Shown here in pieces: positions 46,810-57,478 of a DNA stretch of 64,000 bases. Within the stretch, counting starts at the first letter, position 1. Each line of letters starts with the position of its first letter. Position numbers and translations under genes: made by a program. The DNA is from Auricularia sp. M13 (Eukaryota; Basidiomycota; Agaricomycetes; Auriculariales; Auriculariaceae), in NCBI GenBank assembly GCA_037042915.1, contig CM073194.1, forward strand, positions 4,960,001 through 5,024,000, in the 5' to 3' direction. The notes beneath the pieces are model-generated. The model did not search any database. It was not told the DNA's origin and saw only the letters and a list, made by a program, of their open reading frames with translations.

Positions 46810-49681
46810 TTTGGGTTGGGGGTGTAGATTTGCGGTGTGGGTGTGGGTAGTCTAAGTTTGCTGTGGAATGGTAAGCCGTATACATACAGTACATCTTGCT
46901 GCATTTGCTTCGCTTGGAATGAACTGCCTAATAGGACGCTGCGTGGAGCTGGAATGTGAATAAGCTCTGCGTGCATTGTCTTCCTCCGCCAGCCCAGCGA
47001 CGGCTGTCTGAGTCTCATCGGCAGGCAACGTTCGCTGGTTGACCATAGCTCCACAATACCGCACGCGAAGAGACGATAGCGGGCAACCCGTGCGACATTG
47101 ATATTGCATTTCCTCCCGATCCCAAATTGTTACAAGACTCTTTGACTGGTTCTTAAGTACTTGTCCAACCGTCCAATACTCTACGATGCGAGATGTACCA
47201 TTTGCCCGTCCGTCCTCGATATCTACCGCGCGTTACTAGCCGCTCTCGGACGAACACTACTTGGTTTTCTTTTTTGGTCGCGGTGGTGGGGGTGGTGGAG
47301 GAGGTGGGGGTCGATGAAACGGCCCACCGCCGCGGGCTCCGCCTGAGACCTGCCGTACCCCTGCCGCGCTCTGCCGCGCTGTAGGTCAGCAATCCGCGCG
47401 CTCGTTGGAGGAAGGACGCACAGGTCGCGGCGGCATCGTTGGCTGGGATCGTGATACCCTTTGCAAGGAGGATCGTAATTCGCGACTGGTCGTCTGTGTA
47501 CGTTTAATGTTCCACGGCGTGACGGCTTATATATGGCCTCGGTGCCTGTTGGCTTGGAGAGCGTGCAGGGGCTTTCCCGCGCTTGCGGAGGAGGGCAGGC
47601 TGCAGCGCGGTGCGAGGTGGTCACGAGAACGATCTGACCCATGCAGTGCATTCATACCGCCTTCCTGTACCCCGTTCTGAACGGACACGTCGAACGTCCC
47701 GGCGCAACTATGGCTTCACGTACTGCTTCCTTGCGTTGCCTGTTTTCCAAAGGACAAGAAACCGTGACATTTTTTGTGCTGCGCTGGCTCGTCCTGGTTC
47801 ATCCTACTGCTAGGTAACAGCTCGGGGTATTATGGAGTCGTTTCAGCGCGATGCTGGCTGAGGAAATTATATAGCGAGCCAGAGCTCGAGGCCGGTTTGG
47901 CGCCGGAATGACACGTGGAGAAACTCCGCGTCCGGACTTGCTCCCAACCATGGGCGAACAGCCAGCGCGTCCGCTTGCGCCGCGACCGGATTGGCCCTGG
48001 ATCCACACTCATGCTCGTGAAGAGGACACGGCGCGATGAAGACACGTTCGCGTTACACTGTACGAGGACATCTGGGTCCTACAAGCCTTAGCCTGCGATT
48101 TCGACGACAACTCATCTTCATTACACAGTATCGCTGCCCGACGACAATCCGGTTGTCTTCTACAGCAAGTCCTCCCTCCGCGCACGCATTATTCACGAGG
48201 CCTAGGAGGCGGAGGAGGCGGCGGCGGAGGCCGCGGAGGCGCAGCGCCCCCGGGGCGCGTGCCCGCTGAGCCCTGTTGCGTCGGTTTCGCGGGTATCTGC
48301 CAGTGCGCCGGATCAGCAACCACAGGACAATACTGGCGTTTGCGCTCAGACTCGGAGGCTTGCACGCGCGACGACGTACCGGACTACTGTAACCCGGCGG
48401 CGGGAGAGACGCAGAGGCCATGAGCGCAGTGTGAGTTCCTACTTGCGGGCTGCTTCTGCTGGTCAACTGACTGTGCACGTAGGGCGATGGGTTATATAGT
48501 AAGTAGTACCCGGGGCGCGCGGTGCCGCTCGCCAGAATATCCGCCGGGTTTGCATGGGCTGTGCGTGTGCTCTGGTAGTGGTCCGACTTCTGACTTTCCC
48601 GCCCTTTCGAGTCCTGGTTGAATCAACACTGGCGGCGGGCCCGCGGGAATACGTCTCGATCCTGCAAGCTTGAACTGCTTTGCGGGTTACTGTTGGTCTG
48701 GACTCTGGAACTCCTTCACGGGCACCCCGCTCTACTATCACCTTTCATACTTCGCCGACTGATGAATATTCCGCCACCATGACCGTACATTCGTCTCACG
48801 CCGCTGGTCATCATTGCGTTCTCGTCCTTCAATGTGCACAATCCCCAATCGCCCTCTCCGTTTCTCGGGTTTCTCGACGAACTCTACAAAACCACACGGC
48901 TACGCAGCCGCCTCATTTCGGCTTCTGAGGCCCAGACGCTGGTCACGGTGCCGGCGGCCTGTACGGCCGCGTTGGTGTCGGGGTCTGCGCAGGAGGTCAG
49001 CACCCACGGCGTTCTTGGGCTCGAACTCGCGACGTACGTATGTACCCCAGGCTTCGGAGTAGATGCCATTTCTGTGCTCTGAGGTCGTCGTTTCGTGCTT
49101 GCGAGCTTGGGTTCATGAACTGCGCGGAATCTCTTATCATTTGAAGAGATTCCGCGCATTTCATGAGTCGTCTGTGGCGCAGCAACTTTTGGTGATTCAT
49201 TTGTGCTGGCTTTAAGCAGCCGTCTGCGGGTCGTCTTAGGCTGTGATCTAACTTTCTCGCGGTGGCGATAGCATCGCACACATTGACCTGTACTTGCTTC
49301 AAACCTCTGCTCGATCGGCTGGCTCATTCCCTGGGCGCGCTTGCATCGCAACTGATCTACAACGCGGGAGAAGCTTGGGCCACACAATTCCGGATTTGCA
49401 GGCTGTCCAGCCACCGATCCAGATCTCGGATTTCGACATCGACAGCATTCCGCCATTGCCACAACCCACCTAATTTTTCCGCGACGTATTCCTCTAGCTC
49501 GTCTTCGCTTTCGATGGGCGAAAGTCCTAGTAGAACATCGCGCTCACAAGCAGTCCCGCTTGTCCGTGGGTTTCGACCCCTACGATTCTGCTCACGCCGG
49601 TGCTCCTAGTATTCCGTATGACCTTTCGAACAGCGATCAACGAGCAACGACCTATCGGTAGTCCTCTGCGTGTCCGTGACC
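46810..49681. other. Intergenic, about 2.9 kb
   Basis: No confident gene. 48,786-49,082 (+) is open with a natural-looking composition (LVIIAFSSFNVHNPQSP ... VPAACTAALVSGSAQEV) but has no start context or known relatives; it could be an exon of an unrecognised gene. A perfect hairpin lies at 49,121-49,158. Confidence 0.35.
49121..49158. repeat. Perfect inverted repeat, 15-base stem, 8-base loop
   Basis: tgcgcggaatctctt at 49,121-49,135 and its exact complement at 49,144-49,158, loop atcatttg. The palindrome tcatga lies just outside both arms. Confidence 0.85.
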
Positions 49682-50709
49682 TCAGGCGCCCTCCTGGACA
49701 GACCTCCAGGCCGGGCGGTCCGAAAGATCCTTCCACCAGCTATGCAATCTTGTTCAGTTTCACTCATTTTTAGTGCGAATGGGACGCGCACCGAGCGACG
49801 TTAGGATACTTCTGCAGAAGGTCTGACTTGCAGTTGTGCTCGAGCTCGTCTACAGGGCAACGTCAGTCAGCCACGGCCATAACTTGCGCCGGGCGTATAC
49901 GGTGATACGCACAGCCGACTGGGAGATGGAATAGGTCCACGAGCGTGACATGCTGACGAGGCTCAGGTTCAGACAGCTGGCCGCAGTGCAACTGCTGCGC
50001 ACTCACATCGGCCGCGAGGTACTTGCGCTTTGAGAGAATGCGCTCGTAGCCTATTCGTCATCCAGTTAGGACCCTTATTTTCGGGTTAAAATCCAGTAAC
50101 TGCACACCTTGGAGCTTGTAGTCCAGCGTGGCGGTCATCTCCTCGACACGATCCCAGTCAGTCTTCTTGCCCAGTTTCCTGCAACCCCATCGTGAGTAGT
50201 TGACGGGGTACGCATCTCACTCGTTATAACGCACGGGTTCAATAAAATCTGTTCGGCGATGGGAGTGGCGTATGCGTCGAAATTGGCCTGCTCGGAGCTG
50301 GCTGCAGCCTCGAAGAGCGCCGTCGCCTCGATATCTGACGGCGGCGGCAGGAGGTCGCTCCCTTTTCCGTACTTGAGCACCAAGTACCGTGCTATGGCGC
50401 GGCTCTCTGCATACGGTTTCGTTACCCAGGTGATCGGTCATTGCGACCACGAGATGGAACGCACCGTACAGGATGAAACCGTCATCTTCGAACGCCGGCA
50501 TCTGGCCGAACGGGTTCATCGTCTCCATGAACTCCTTCGTCTTGATCATTACGGTGTCGGCCTGTATTAGTCGTTGAGCAACTCTGGGGAGACATAGAAA
50601 TTGTGGTGACCCTTACTTGCTTGAGCTCGTAGGGGACGTTGAGCTCTTTGCATATAGCGGCGACGCGACGCACACAGGTGGACTTGCTCAAACCGTAGAT
50701 GTAGACCAT
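49682..50709 (-). CDS. Glutathione S-transferase, phi-like (copy 2, inverted)
   Basis: Same exon structure and almost the same sequence as the gene at 24,608-25,657, including intron sequence. MVYIYGLSKSTCVRRVAAI, FMETMNPFGQMPAFEDDGF, ESRAIARYLVLKYGKGSDLL, IEATALFEAAASSEQANFD, RKLGKKTDWDRVEEM, YLAAD / HVTLVDLFHLPVG and WWKDLSDRPAWRSVQEGA before TGA. All introns keep GT..AG and the frame is intact, so both copies may be functional. Differences are scattered and mostly conservative. Recent duplication, opposite strand, about 24 kb apart. Confidence 0.9.
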
Positions 50710-50759
50710 ATCTGTTCTTGTTTTAGCACAAGAGAACTGTTGCTCTTCCCGTCAGCCCC

Positions 50760-50766
50760 ATTTATA
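50760..50766 (-). promoter_or_regulatory. TATA box of GST copy 2
   Basis: The minus strand reads caTATAAATGGGg, 51 bases before the ATG; shares TATAAATGGG with copy 1, so promoter DNA was part of the duplication. Confidence 0.6.
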
Positions 50767-51093
50767 TGGTTTGACAAGAGCTTAGCCCGATATGCACTTC
50801 AGGTCGTAAAGCCTTATTACAAATCCTTCAACGTCCGGCTGTATCAGCCGATTGGTCAGCGGCGGTCTCGGGAAATATGTAGTAAGATACCGCGGATGCC
50901 GTGCAGAGTTAAAAAACTGCTGGCCTGATGGAGAGCCATGTACTGTACTCTGAGACTGTCAACTCTTCTCATCTACCCGGCACACCTCGTCAGCTAATAT
51001 TCCAGCGCGAGGTAATGCTACCCGGGTGCCTGATATATGATCTATCTTCGAACACTCTATCTCTACATGTTCAAAGACGTTCTGCACATCTTT
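50767..51093. other. Gap between GST copy 2 and the aminotransferase
   Basis: Promoter side of the GST and 3' flank of the aminotransferase; no gene seen. Confidence 0.4.
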
Positions 51094-52633
51094 CTATCTA
51101 TTGAAGTGCGCCTCGGCTTTCCGCAGCGCCCGCGTCAACTCCTCCATGCGCTCGCTCGGCACGCTAGCAACGCTCGCTCGTATCCATCTCTCCCCCTCCT
51201 CCGCGTCCACCCTGGTCACGCCCACGAGAGTAACAGGGTCGAACCCAAAGAAGGTCGCGGGAAGCATAATGACGCCGTGCGCGCGCGCGAGGTACTCGCA
51301 CAGCTCGCTCGCCTTGACGCCGGCGTACGGATGCCGAATGAACGCAAAGTACCCACCGCTCGCACGCACTTCCCAAGTCTCAGGAAGCGCAGCTTTAAAC
51401 GCCGCATGGCGCTCCCGCATAACCTGTCTGGTCGCCGCGACAAAAGGACGAAGCGTGGGTAAGAGAGGCGCCAGCGCAACCTGGGTGGCACGTGCGGGGC
51501 ATATCTGCAGCGTATCGAGCGCGCTGTTGAGGTGCCTGAGAAACGCTGGCGCCGCGACGACAGCGCCGAGCCGTGCACCGGGCACAGCGTACGATTTGGA
51601 GAAGGAGTAGAGGTGGATGAACGTGCCGCGCCAGCCCGATCCGGGCCGAAAGAGTGCATGCGGCGCGCCTGGAACGAAGTCTCTATATGTCTCGTCGATG
51701 ATGAGCGGGATGCTGTTGCGCTTCGCGATTTGGAAAAATGCCTGGAGCGTCGAATCTGGGTAAATTGCGCCTGTCTGCATTGATAATCAAACGGGGTGAG
51801 TTGTACATTGAATGACGATGACGGTTACCTACAGGATTGTTGGGCGAGACGAAGACGATGGCGCGCGTTCGGGTGGTGATCAGGCGCTCAGCAACCTCTA
51901 TGCGCGGCACGAAGCCATCTTCGGGAAGCGTGGGCAGCGCTACGGCCGTGATTCCCAGCATTGTAAGCGCCATGCTAGACAAGCAAAGAGGAACATGCGC
52001 AAGGAGGAGCGCAAGATGTTTCAGGAGACGTGGACGAGGGGAAAGGAGCAATCGCTGCCGACGTACTGATGATTAAAATACCTACAACACATTGAGTTCA
52101 TCAATACAGAAATGCTAGGATTGACCGTTCTCACCAAGGCAAAGGCAGAATGACCTCGTCCCCGCGCTGCGCAATACACATAATGGCGGAGAAAAACGCC
52201 ATGTTGCAGCCAGCGGTTACGGCAATATCGTTTGGCTGTACGTCGACGGTCTCGCCGACAACGGGCGCACCAGAGTCTCCGTCACCGTATTGATATTTAG
52301 CCCGCATTTCTGCCGCGAGCGCATTGCGCAACGCAGCTTCGCCGTCGTTAGCGCCATATCGAAACAGATACTCGGGCTGAGCAGCCGCAGCAGCGATAGC
52401 ATCTAGTAATTCTTGCGGGGGTGGTGCGCCGGGTGCGCCCTGGGCGAGATCAAGCAGTTTGCGCGTTGGGTTAGCTGATGTGAAGTCGCGCGCCCATGCG
52501 TACGCCGCAGGAATTCTGAGCGCAACGCATTAAATTGACGGGTTTTGAGCTGTCCGTGATTAGCTCACGGAGGAGAGAGCGTTTGTAAGATCGGCGGCGC
52601 GAGGCGGTAGGATGGTTCAGCTTCAACGTCCAT
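51094..52633 (-). CDS. Class I/II PLP-dependent aminotransferase
   Basis: Fold-type I aminotransferase of the aspartate-aminotransferase superfamily; the amino-acid substrate is not deducible. Start MDVEAEPSYRLAPPILQTL, an intron (GTGAGC..CTCAG), then LLDLAQGAPGAPPP and YLFRYGANDGEAALRNALA. TAGCNMAF is the PLP phosphate-binding turn; the PWYFNHHMALTMLGI region is assembled from short exons. SPNNPTGAIYP contains the conserved Asn-Pro, IIDETYRDF gives the Asp and Tyr contacting the ring, and YSFSKSYAVPGARLG contains the Schiff-base Lys (SFSK). A C-terminal exon has GGYFAFIRHPY. Five exons, roughly 430 residues, about normal for the family. TAG at 51,094. Confidence 0.9.
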
Positions 52634-53217
52634 GGCGATGGTGGCGGTCGGGGAACAAGAGGAACTGCTCCCTTTTGAACCCCGCGCTCCGACCTCTTGC
52701 CCGAATCCTATCTCTGCTGACTACAGTCGCCGCCGCACCTGATCTGTCACTCTCGCGATTGGCACACTGAGCCACTGACTGAGCGCAAATGATCCCGGTC
52801 GATGACCCTGGCTTGGCTGATCGGTCCGTTTGCTTGCTCGCTGAGCGCGCGCTAGCTCAATCGCTTTCGAGTGGGTCCGAGCTCGATTACAATCAATTCG
52901 ACCATGCGATACATGTGGACAAAGAAGAACTGTGGTAACATCTGGGCCCCTAGATCGAGCGGCGAGCGCTTGTCTTCTCCTTGCTTCGCTGGCTTCCCTC
53001 AGAACAAATATGAATTACATTCGGAATGCGAAGTCGGCGCTGTAAAGCAGCAGGTATGTCCGATTCCGTTTCTTCCCAATTTAATATCTAGGCACATCGG
53101 AGCTCAAGGCAATGTGCGACATGCGATACGAATCACAATATGCAACTATAAGTGCGGGTTCGACACGAACAGCAGAGGGCCAGAGGCTTATCAGACGCTC
53201 TGCGACGGATAAGGTTT
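52634..53217. other. Intergenic, about 0.58 kb
   Basis: Promoter of the aminotransferase and 3' flank of the GNAT gene; nothing coding recognised. Confidence 0.4.
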
Positions 53218-54215
53218 TTACGTCGAAACACTCGTCTGGGCCTTGCCTGCCTTGCGCTTCGACGCGTCGGGCAGAATCATCATCCACATCTCCAGCCCTT
53301 CGCCTTTACGTTTCGGATACCCCTCGAAGTCAATCTTCCCCTTGCCTACGACAGGCTTTCCGGTAATCTTAAGCCATACCCCATATATGTGAGCGCAAGG
53401 GATTCAGCGCTGAGCAGTAGTGATCTCACGCACCTCGAAACCGTAATGCAGGTATATTTGTTGCGGCTTAGGCTCGCACGCCTCGAGCAAAACCGGAAGA
53501 GTCCCTGCCGTCGCCAGACCATCGCGCATGAGCATCCCCATAAACCCTGCAGGTGCGCAAATTGATCGCTACTGGTTATACCTCGCCGCAAACGACCTAA
53601 CGTGCCTTTGCCTTCCGCCTCCGGGTCTGTGCCGATGCTCTGCAAGATCCAGCTCTTCGCTAGCGTTGTGCCGATCTTTCTGCATGCGGCCTCGTGGTAC
53701 TTGGTGAACAGCGGCTTCGCGATGATTACCGCTCTCTGTGATGCGGAGTGCGCCTGAGTTAGCACCGGCAATGGCACTCCGTTGCGAGTGACGATACAAC
53801 GTACATGGAACGCGCCGAGACCCCAGCCCAGCACGAGCCGATACGACTTGGACTTCCAGATCATGCGGAGGCTCTCCACCTGGCCGCCAGGTGCCAACCA
53901 TAGCGCACCCGCGAGCACGCGTTCCTTCCCGTTCTCTTCCGGCGCAACGACGACCATGACGCGCCCGCCGCTGAGCGCGACCGAGCGCGCGATGCTGTCG
54001 TAGAACTCGTATAGCTGGCGCGTGTCGTGCGGCAGCTTCTTGACGTCCTGCGGAGTCGTGCTGAACGGCGGCATGACGAAGCCCGGCGGGTGCACGTCGC
54101 CCAGGTAGCGCAGAAACCGGTCCTCGTAAAACGCGCGCGTCAACATCAGCGCGAGCGAGTGCTGGTCCGAGTCGCGCGCCTGACGCAGATACGGCGCTGC
54201 TGAAGTCTGAGACAT
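53218..54215 (-). CDS. GNAT-family acetyltransferase
   Basis: Predicted N-acetyltransferase using acetyl-CoA, of the fungal GNAT type with a mid-sequence core; the acceptor is unknown. MSQTSAAPYLRQARDSDQHS leads into LALMLTRAFYEDRFLRYLG, then VLAGALWLAPGG (beta-strand motif D/A boundary). Introns GTACGT..CTCAG and GTCGTT..CTGCAG join AFH to AHSASQRAV and EAEGKGTLG to FMGMLMRDGLATAG. The run SIGTDPEAEGKGTLG is the CoA pyrophosphate loop (Q/R-x-x-G-x-G/A-like). LLEACEPKPQQIYLHYGFE is motif B. The last exon ends KRKAGKAQTSVST and TAA. About 280 residues, four exons. Confidence 0.83.
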
Positions 54216-55127
54216 GTATCGATTCTGAGCGCTGACAGGAGCTCCATGATGGGTGACTTTTAAGGCGAGAGGATCGAAGCTGCGGATGGCGCCGCGTACC
54301 GGTATCTTGCACTGTCTCCCGACTTCCGCAACGGGTCAAAGAATCACAGATTTTGGTTCCGAGAACCGGTAATCATTGTTACCGCCGTGGGGATAATTTG
54401 ACACGCGATGGCGAGCGTGCATCCTACCTGCGCAATTTCGTTCTTACAACCTGAGTGGACAGGAAGCAGAAGTGCCTAGTCTCCTTTTCAGACTTTGCTA
54501 TGGACAATTATAAAAGCCGTAGATGCATTGGTAGTGCGTCTCCTCCTGGTTCTGACATTCGTCGGAAGTGCGCGCACACGGAGACATTGTTGGTACGCCG
54601 GATTTGTCGAGAAGAAGGCCTGCGCTGACGTCTGCGTGAAAGATCCGAACAGATACTTCCTTCTTTAAGTAATGCAACAACGGAATAGCTTGTTCCCATG
54701 CGAACTAGTGCGATCTAGCCGCGGATTTGGACTTGTGTTTACCATTTGGTGGATTTCCAGGAAACTGCTGGGTCAAGATCCATTCCCGACACCGGCTTTG
54801 CCACACTCCGCGGAACAGCCAAAGCTTTGATGGCACCGTGCGCCGCCGTTTCAAGGCTATAATTCACGTCTCACAAGATATATAGACGGTTTTAGACGCT
54901 TGATAGACCTCCAGCCCAGATTCTTACAGGATAATGTCCTAGGTTTGACGGCCAAAAGCAATGTTGCAGTGCCATTGGACGGACCGTCCCGGTTGTCACA
55001 CGATATCCGCGGACTAGTCTAAACACCGTGACAGGCCCGCGTTAAGGTGGCACTTTATTAATGCAATTTTGAGCGGAAAATGCAAGACGTGTCCCGCCGG
55101 GGTTCGTTCAAATGTCTCCCCTCCGAG
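54216..55127. other. Intergenic, about 0.9 kb
   Basis: A plus-strand TATAAAAG at about 54,509 is not followed by a usable coding frame. Nothing else recognised. Confidence 0.35.
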
Positions 55128-55134
55128 TATATAA
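55128..55134 (+). promoter_or_regulatory. TATA box of the small CaaX gene
   Basis: TATATAA 57 bases before the ATG at 55,191, which supports expression of this small gene. Confidence 0.6.
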
Positions 55135-55190
55135 GCCTGCATGAAACAGCAGCAGTTTCAACACCCCCGGGCCACTCATCCAAAGAGGAA

Positions 55191-55655
55191 ATGAGCAGCA
55201 TCACTACATCCTCCGCTAAAAATGCTAAGATGGAGATTACAGTCGACACTCAGATAGAATCTATCGTGTGCGCTGCATGTCGGGCCGGACGCGGCAAAGG
55301 GAACAGCCCCGAGACCTCCCCGACGAGGTGAATGAGATGAGACTCAGTCACTGTTGGATCCTATTGACGGAATTTATTGCGTAGCACTCAGACTTCGAGC
55401 CCGAAGTCTGTGGCGGGGTACAACCCTGGGAGGGCGTCGGGCAACCCGACGTATAGCCTGAAGCCATCGACGGAGGGCTCCCGGTTCACCTCGCAGTTCA
55501 GTTCCCTCCCTCGCCGCTCGCGATACACTGCGCCGCGACAGGGAGAGTGCGGACCACCCACGCCCACGGAAAAAGTCATGCCCAGCCGGCCTGGGACTTC
55601 GACGATATTGGAGGAGCTTCTGCATGAGGGAGGAGGTTGCTGTGTTATATGCTAG
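55191..55655 (+). CDS. Small protein with C-terminal CaaX box (CVIC)
   Basis: Two exons, 55,191-55,327 and 55,385-55,655, joined by GTGAAT..GCGTAG, giving 135 residues. Start MSSITTSSAKNAKMEITVDT; middle Ser/Thr/Pro-rich with YNPGRASGNPTYSLKPSTEG; end ILEELLHEGGGCCVIC and TAG. The last four residues C-V-I-C fit a prenylation box, with a second Cys directly before it. Shares the PTY..K element, Gly-rich neck and paired Cys with the protein at 18,053-18,316, so a common small family of lipid-anchored proteins is possible. Much longer than typical pheromone precursors and no known family. The opposite strand also has an open frame across this region, but it lacks the TATA, ATG and splice logic. 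Confidence 0.62.
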
Positions 55656-56189
55656 TACGTTAACACTGTGGTATTGAGCATGTGAGGGTTTCGTCAGATG
55701 GAGGTTGAAGACGACACCGACGACGCACAAAGTATACACAAAGCAGATACTCGCGCTGATACTTGGAACGTAGTTATTTCGTGGCGAAGTGGCGATTGGC
55801 CTCCGCCTGAAGTTACGCAGAAAGTCGACGGTAGGTGGCTGGAAGGGCCGGCGCAACATCTGGATTTGATAAACCGCAACAAGAAACAACAGAAACAAAA
55901 GGCTCGAGCCACTGGCGGGGACGTGAGAAACCGTCGCATCTGGTGGAGGGCAGGTATTGCAATCCTCGAAGGTAACCGGCGGTAGGCGAGACTGCCCCTT
56001 ACGATCAGCCGTACGCAAGTTCGCCGGAGATCTATGCCGTCGAGCGGAATATCAGACCACGCTTCAGTGACCAAGTTGACGGAAAATCAGATAAAGGCAG
56101 GCGGTGGGAGGTGCGAACACGAGCTCCAGCAGAGTACCAAGGCTCAAACAGTGTAACAAATCATCAGCTGTTAAGCTTCAAGATAGCAG
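55656..56189. other. Gap between the CaaX gene and RPA12
   Basis: Probably two convergent 3' ends. A plus-strand frame at 55,698-55,985 is open but unrecognised. Confidence 0.35.
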
Positions 56190-56728
56190 CTAGTTATTGA
56201 CGGTCCAGCGATGTTTGCAGTCCGCACACTGACAGAAATATAATGAACAGAACATTGAGCGAGCGAGCAGGGAGCTTACGGTGTAGAGAATGGTCGAGCC
56301 CTCATCAGCGCTACGTAACTGCAGCTCTTTGGCCAGGGCTTCGGCGTGCCCGCATGCGGGACATTTTTCCTGGACACGCAACAGGGCGTCGCCTGAGGTC
56401 TGGGTCTGGGTCTTGCGCTTTTGCCGGAGCGCGCTGGGGAACGCATCTGGATGCGACCGCGTGACGATCTTGATATTATCGTAGGCTGCGAGGTACGGTT
56501 TCAATTCAATCGCTGCGAGAACGGCTAACGGCTCACAGGAGGAAGGCTCTATGTGTCCGCATTGCTCGCAGGTCACAGCGTCGAAACTCGTTTGCGGCAA
56601 GTCGAGCAGCGTGCTGCATTGTGGGCAGAATAGCAGCGAGCCTGACAGTGCATAAGCGGCTAGGTAGTCTAAAATTGGGTGAATAGTTGGTCCAAACCAA
56701 TCTTGTGTGCGCGTGCTGCCAAGAGCAT
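56190..56728 (-). CDS. RPA12: RNA polymerase I subunit A12 (RPA12)
   Basis: Small zinc-ribbon subunit of RNA polymerase I needed for transcript cleavage and termination, nucleolar. Exon 1 MLLAARAHKI joins across a GTTTGG..TGTCAG intron (unusual donor) to GSLLFCPQCSTLLDLPQTSF. An N-terminal zinc ribbon (FCPQC ... CEQCG) precedes an intron GTGAGC..TCGCAG that joins IEPSS to YDNIKIVTRSHPDAFPS. Then comes the TFIIS-like C-ribbon: CPACGHAEALAKELQLRSAD, with the acidic RSADE hairpin that reaches the active site, and after GTAAGC..TGTCAG, CADCKHRWTVNN and TAG. The ortholog-level resemblance is very clear. Only exon 1 is uncertain, because its donor is weak. Confidence 0.93.
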
Positions 56729-57113
56729 GGTGAAAAGGCGGGATGATGGCTGGAGTAAGAGCGCCGAACCGGCCGTGTGACTTTGATCCCCGACCTGCCT
56801 CCGACGTCTTGAGCCAGCAAGTCGCTTCAGGTGCAATATTGAATAGACACGAATAAAATGCGGATAAGCAGTCTCATGTGGATGTAATCTAAACTTCCAC
56901 GAAGGTCTGCACTTCCTCAGTGCTTGCGGCGGGTTCTGATCAGTTCCCGCGAAGATGTGCCTGACGCACGCGAGTTTCAGCCCAGACTCGCCGTGTTCCA
57001 GATCTCATGCGATAGTCACAAGGTCAGGGCATTCCGCAGCATGCATTGTACCTAATATGAGGCCCACACGATGCGCATCAAAGCCGTGGCGGTAGTGCGC
57101 TCGCTAAAAACCC
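56729..57113. other. Divergent intergenic region
   Basis: Shared upstream region of RPA12 (minus) and the eight-Cys protein (plus); no coding signal. Confidence 0.45.
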
Positions 57114-57120
57114 ATAAAAG
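57114..57120 (+). promoter_or_regulatory. TATA-like element of the eight-Cys protein gene
   Basis: cccATAAAAgcag 51-57 bases before the ATG at 57,171. Confidence 0.5.
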
Positions 57121-57170
57121 CAGCTCGCCTCAGGTGCTCTTGAATCTCCAGCTCCAGCCCTTCGACTAGC

Positions 57171-57478
57171 ATGAAGTTCATCTCGTCTGCCCTCCTCGCT
57201 CTCACGTCCGTCGGCGCTGTTTCCGCGCTGCGCTGCTCGGGTTCTCCGATCACAGGCCTCGACTACTGCTGCTGGCCCGGCCCTCCCGCGCGCATCTGCG
57301 CCGCCCTCGGCTCAGTTGCGTCCAACGGGTTCCTCTGGTGTGTTTTATATTCCATTCATTATCGGCCGTTCTCAGTGCCGATTATTCATTGCCGCGCAGC
57401 ACGGACGCCCTGGTGAACCAATGCTGCAAGATCTCGTCCAGCGGCAGCCTCGATTGCTCCAACCCCAACGATTTTTGA
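57171..57478 (+). CDS. Small secreted eight-cysteine, hydrophobin-like protein
   Basis: 81 residues in two exons (57,171-57,337 and 57,400-57,478; intron GTGTGT..GCGCAG). The signal peptide MKFISSALLALTSVGAVSA is followed by a mature chain of about 62 residues with eight Cys in the order C-CC-C-C-CC-C, the hydrophobin arrangement. Spacing is C-x10-CC-x8-C-x12-C-x7-CC-x9-C, which is shorter than class I and nearer to class II. Key pieces are LDYCCWPGPPARIC, GFLCTDALVNQCC and LDCSNPNDF. It could be a compact hydrophobin or another Cys-rich effector-like secreted protein. A TATA-like box lies upstream. Confidence 0.72.

Noticed and set aside
55374-56018. 214-codon minus-strand frame with a hydrophobic segment
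   Set aside because: Overlaps the plus-strand CaaX gene, which has TATA, ATG and clean splicing; the antisense frame is Arg-rich at its end.
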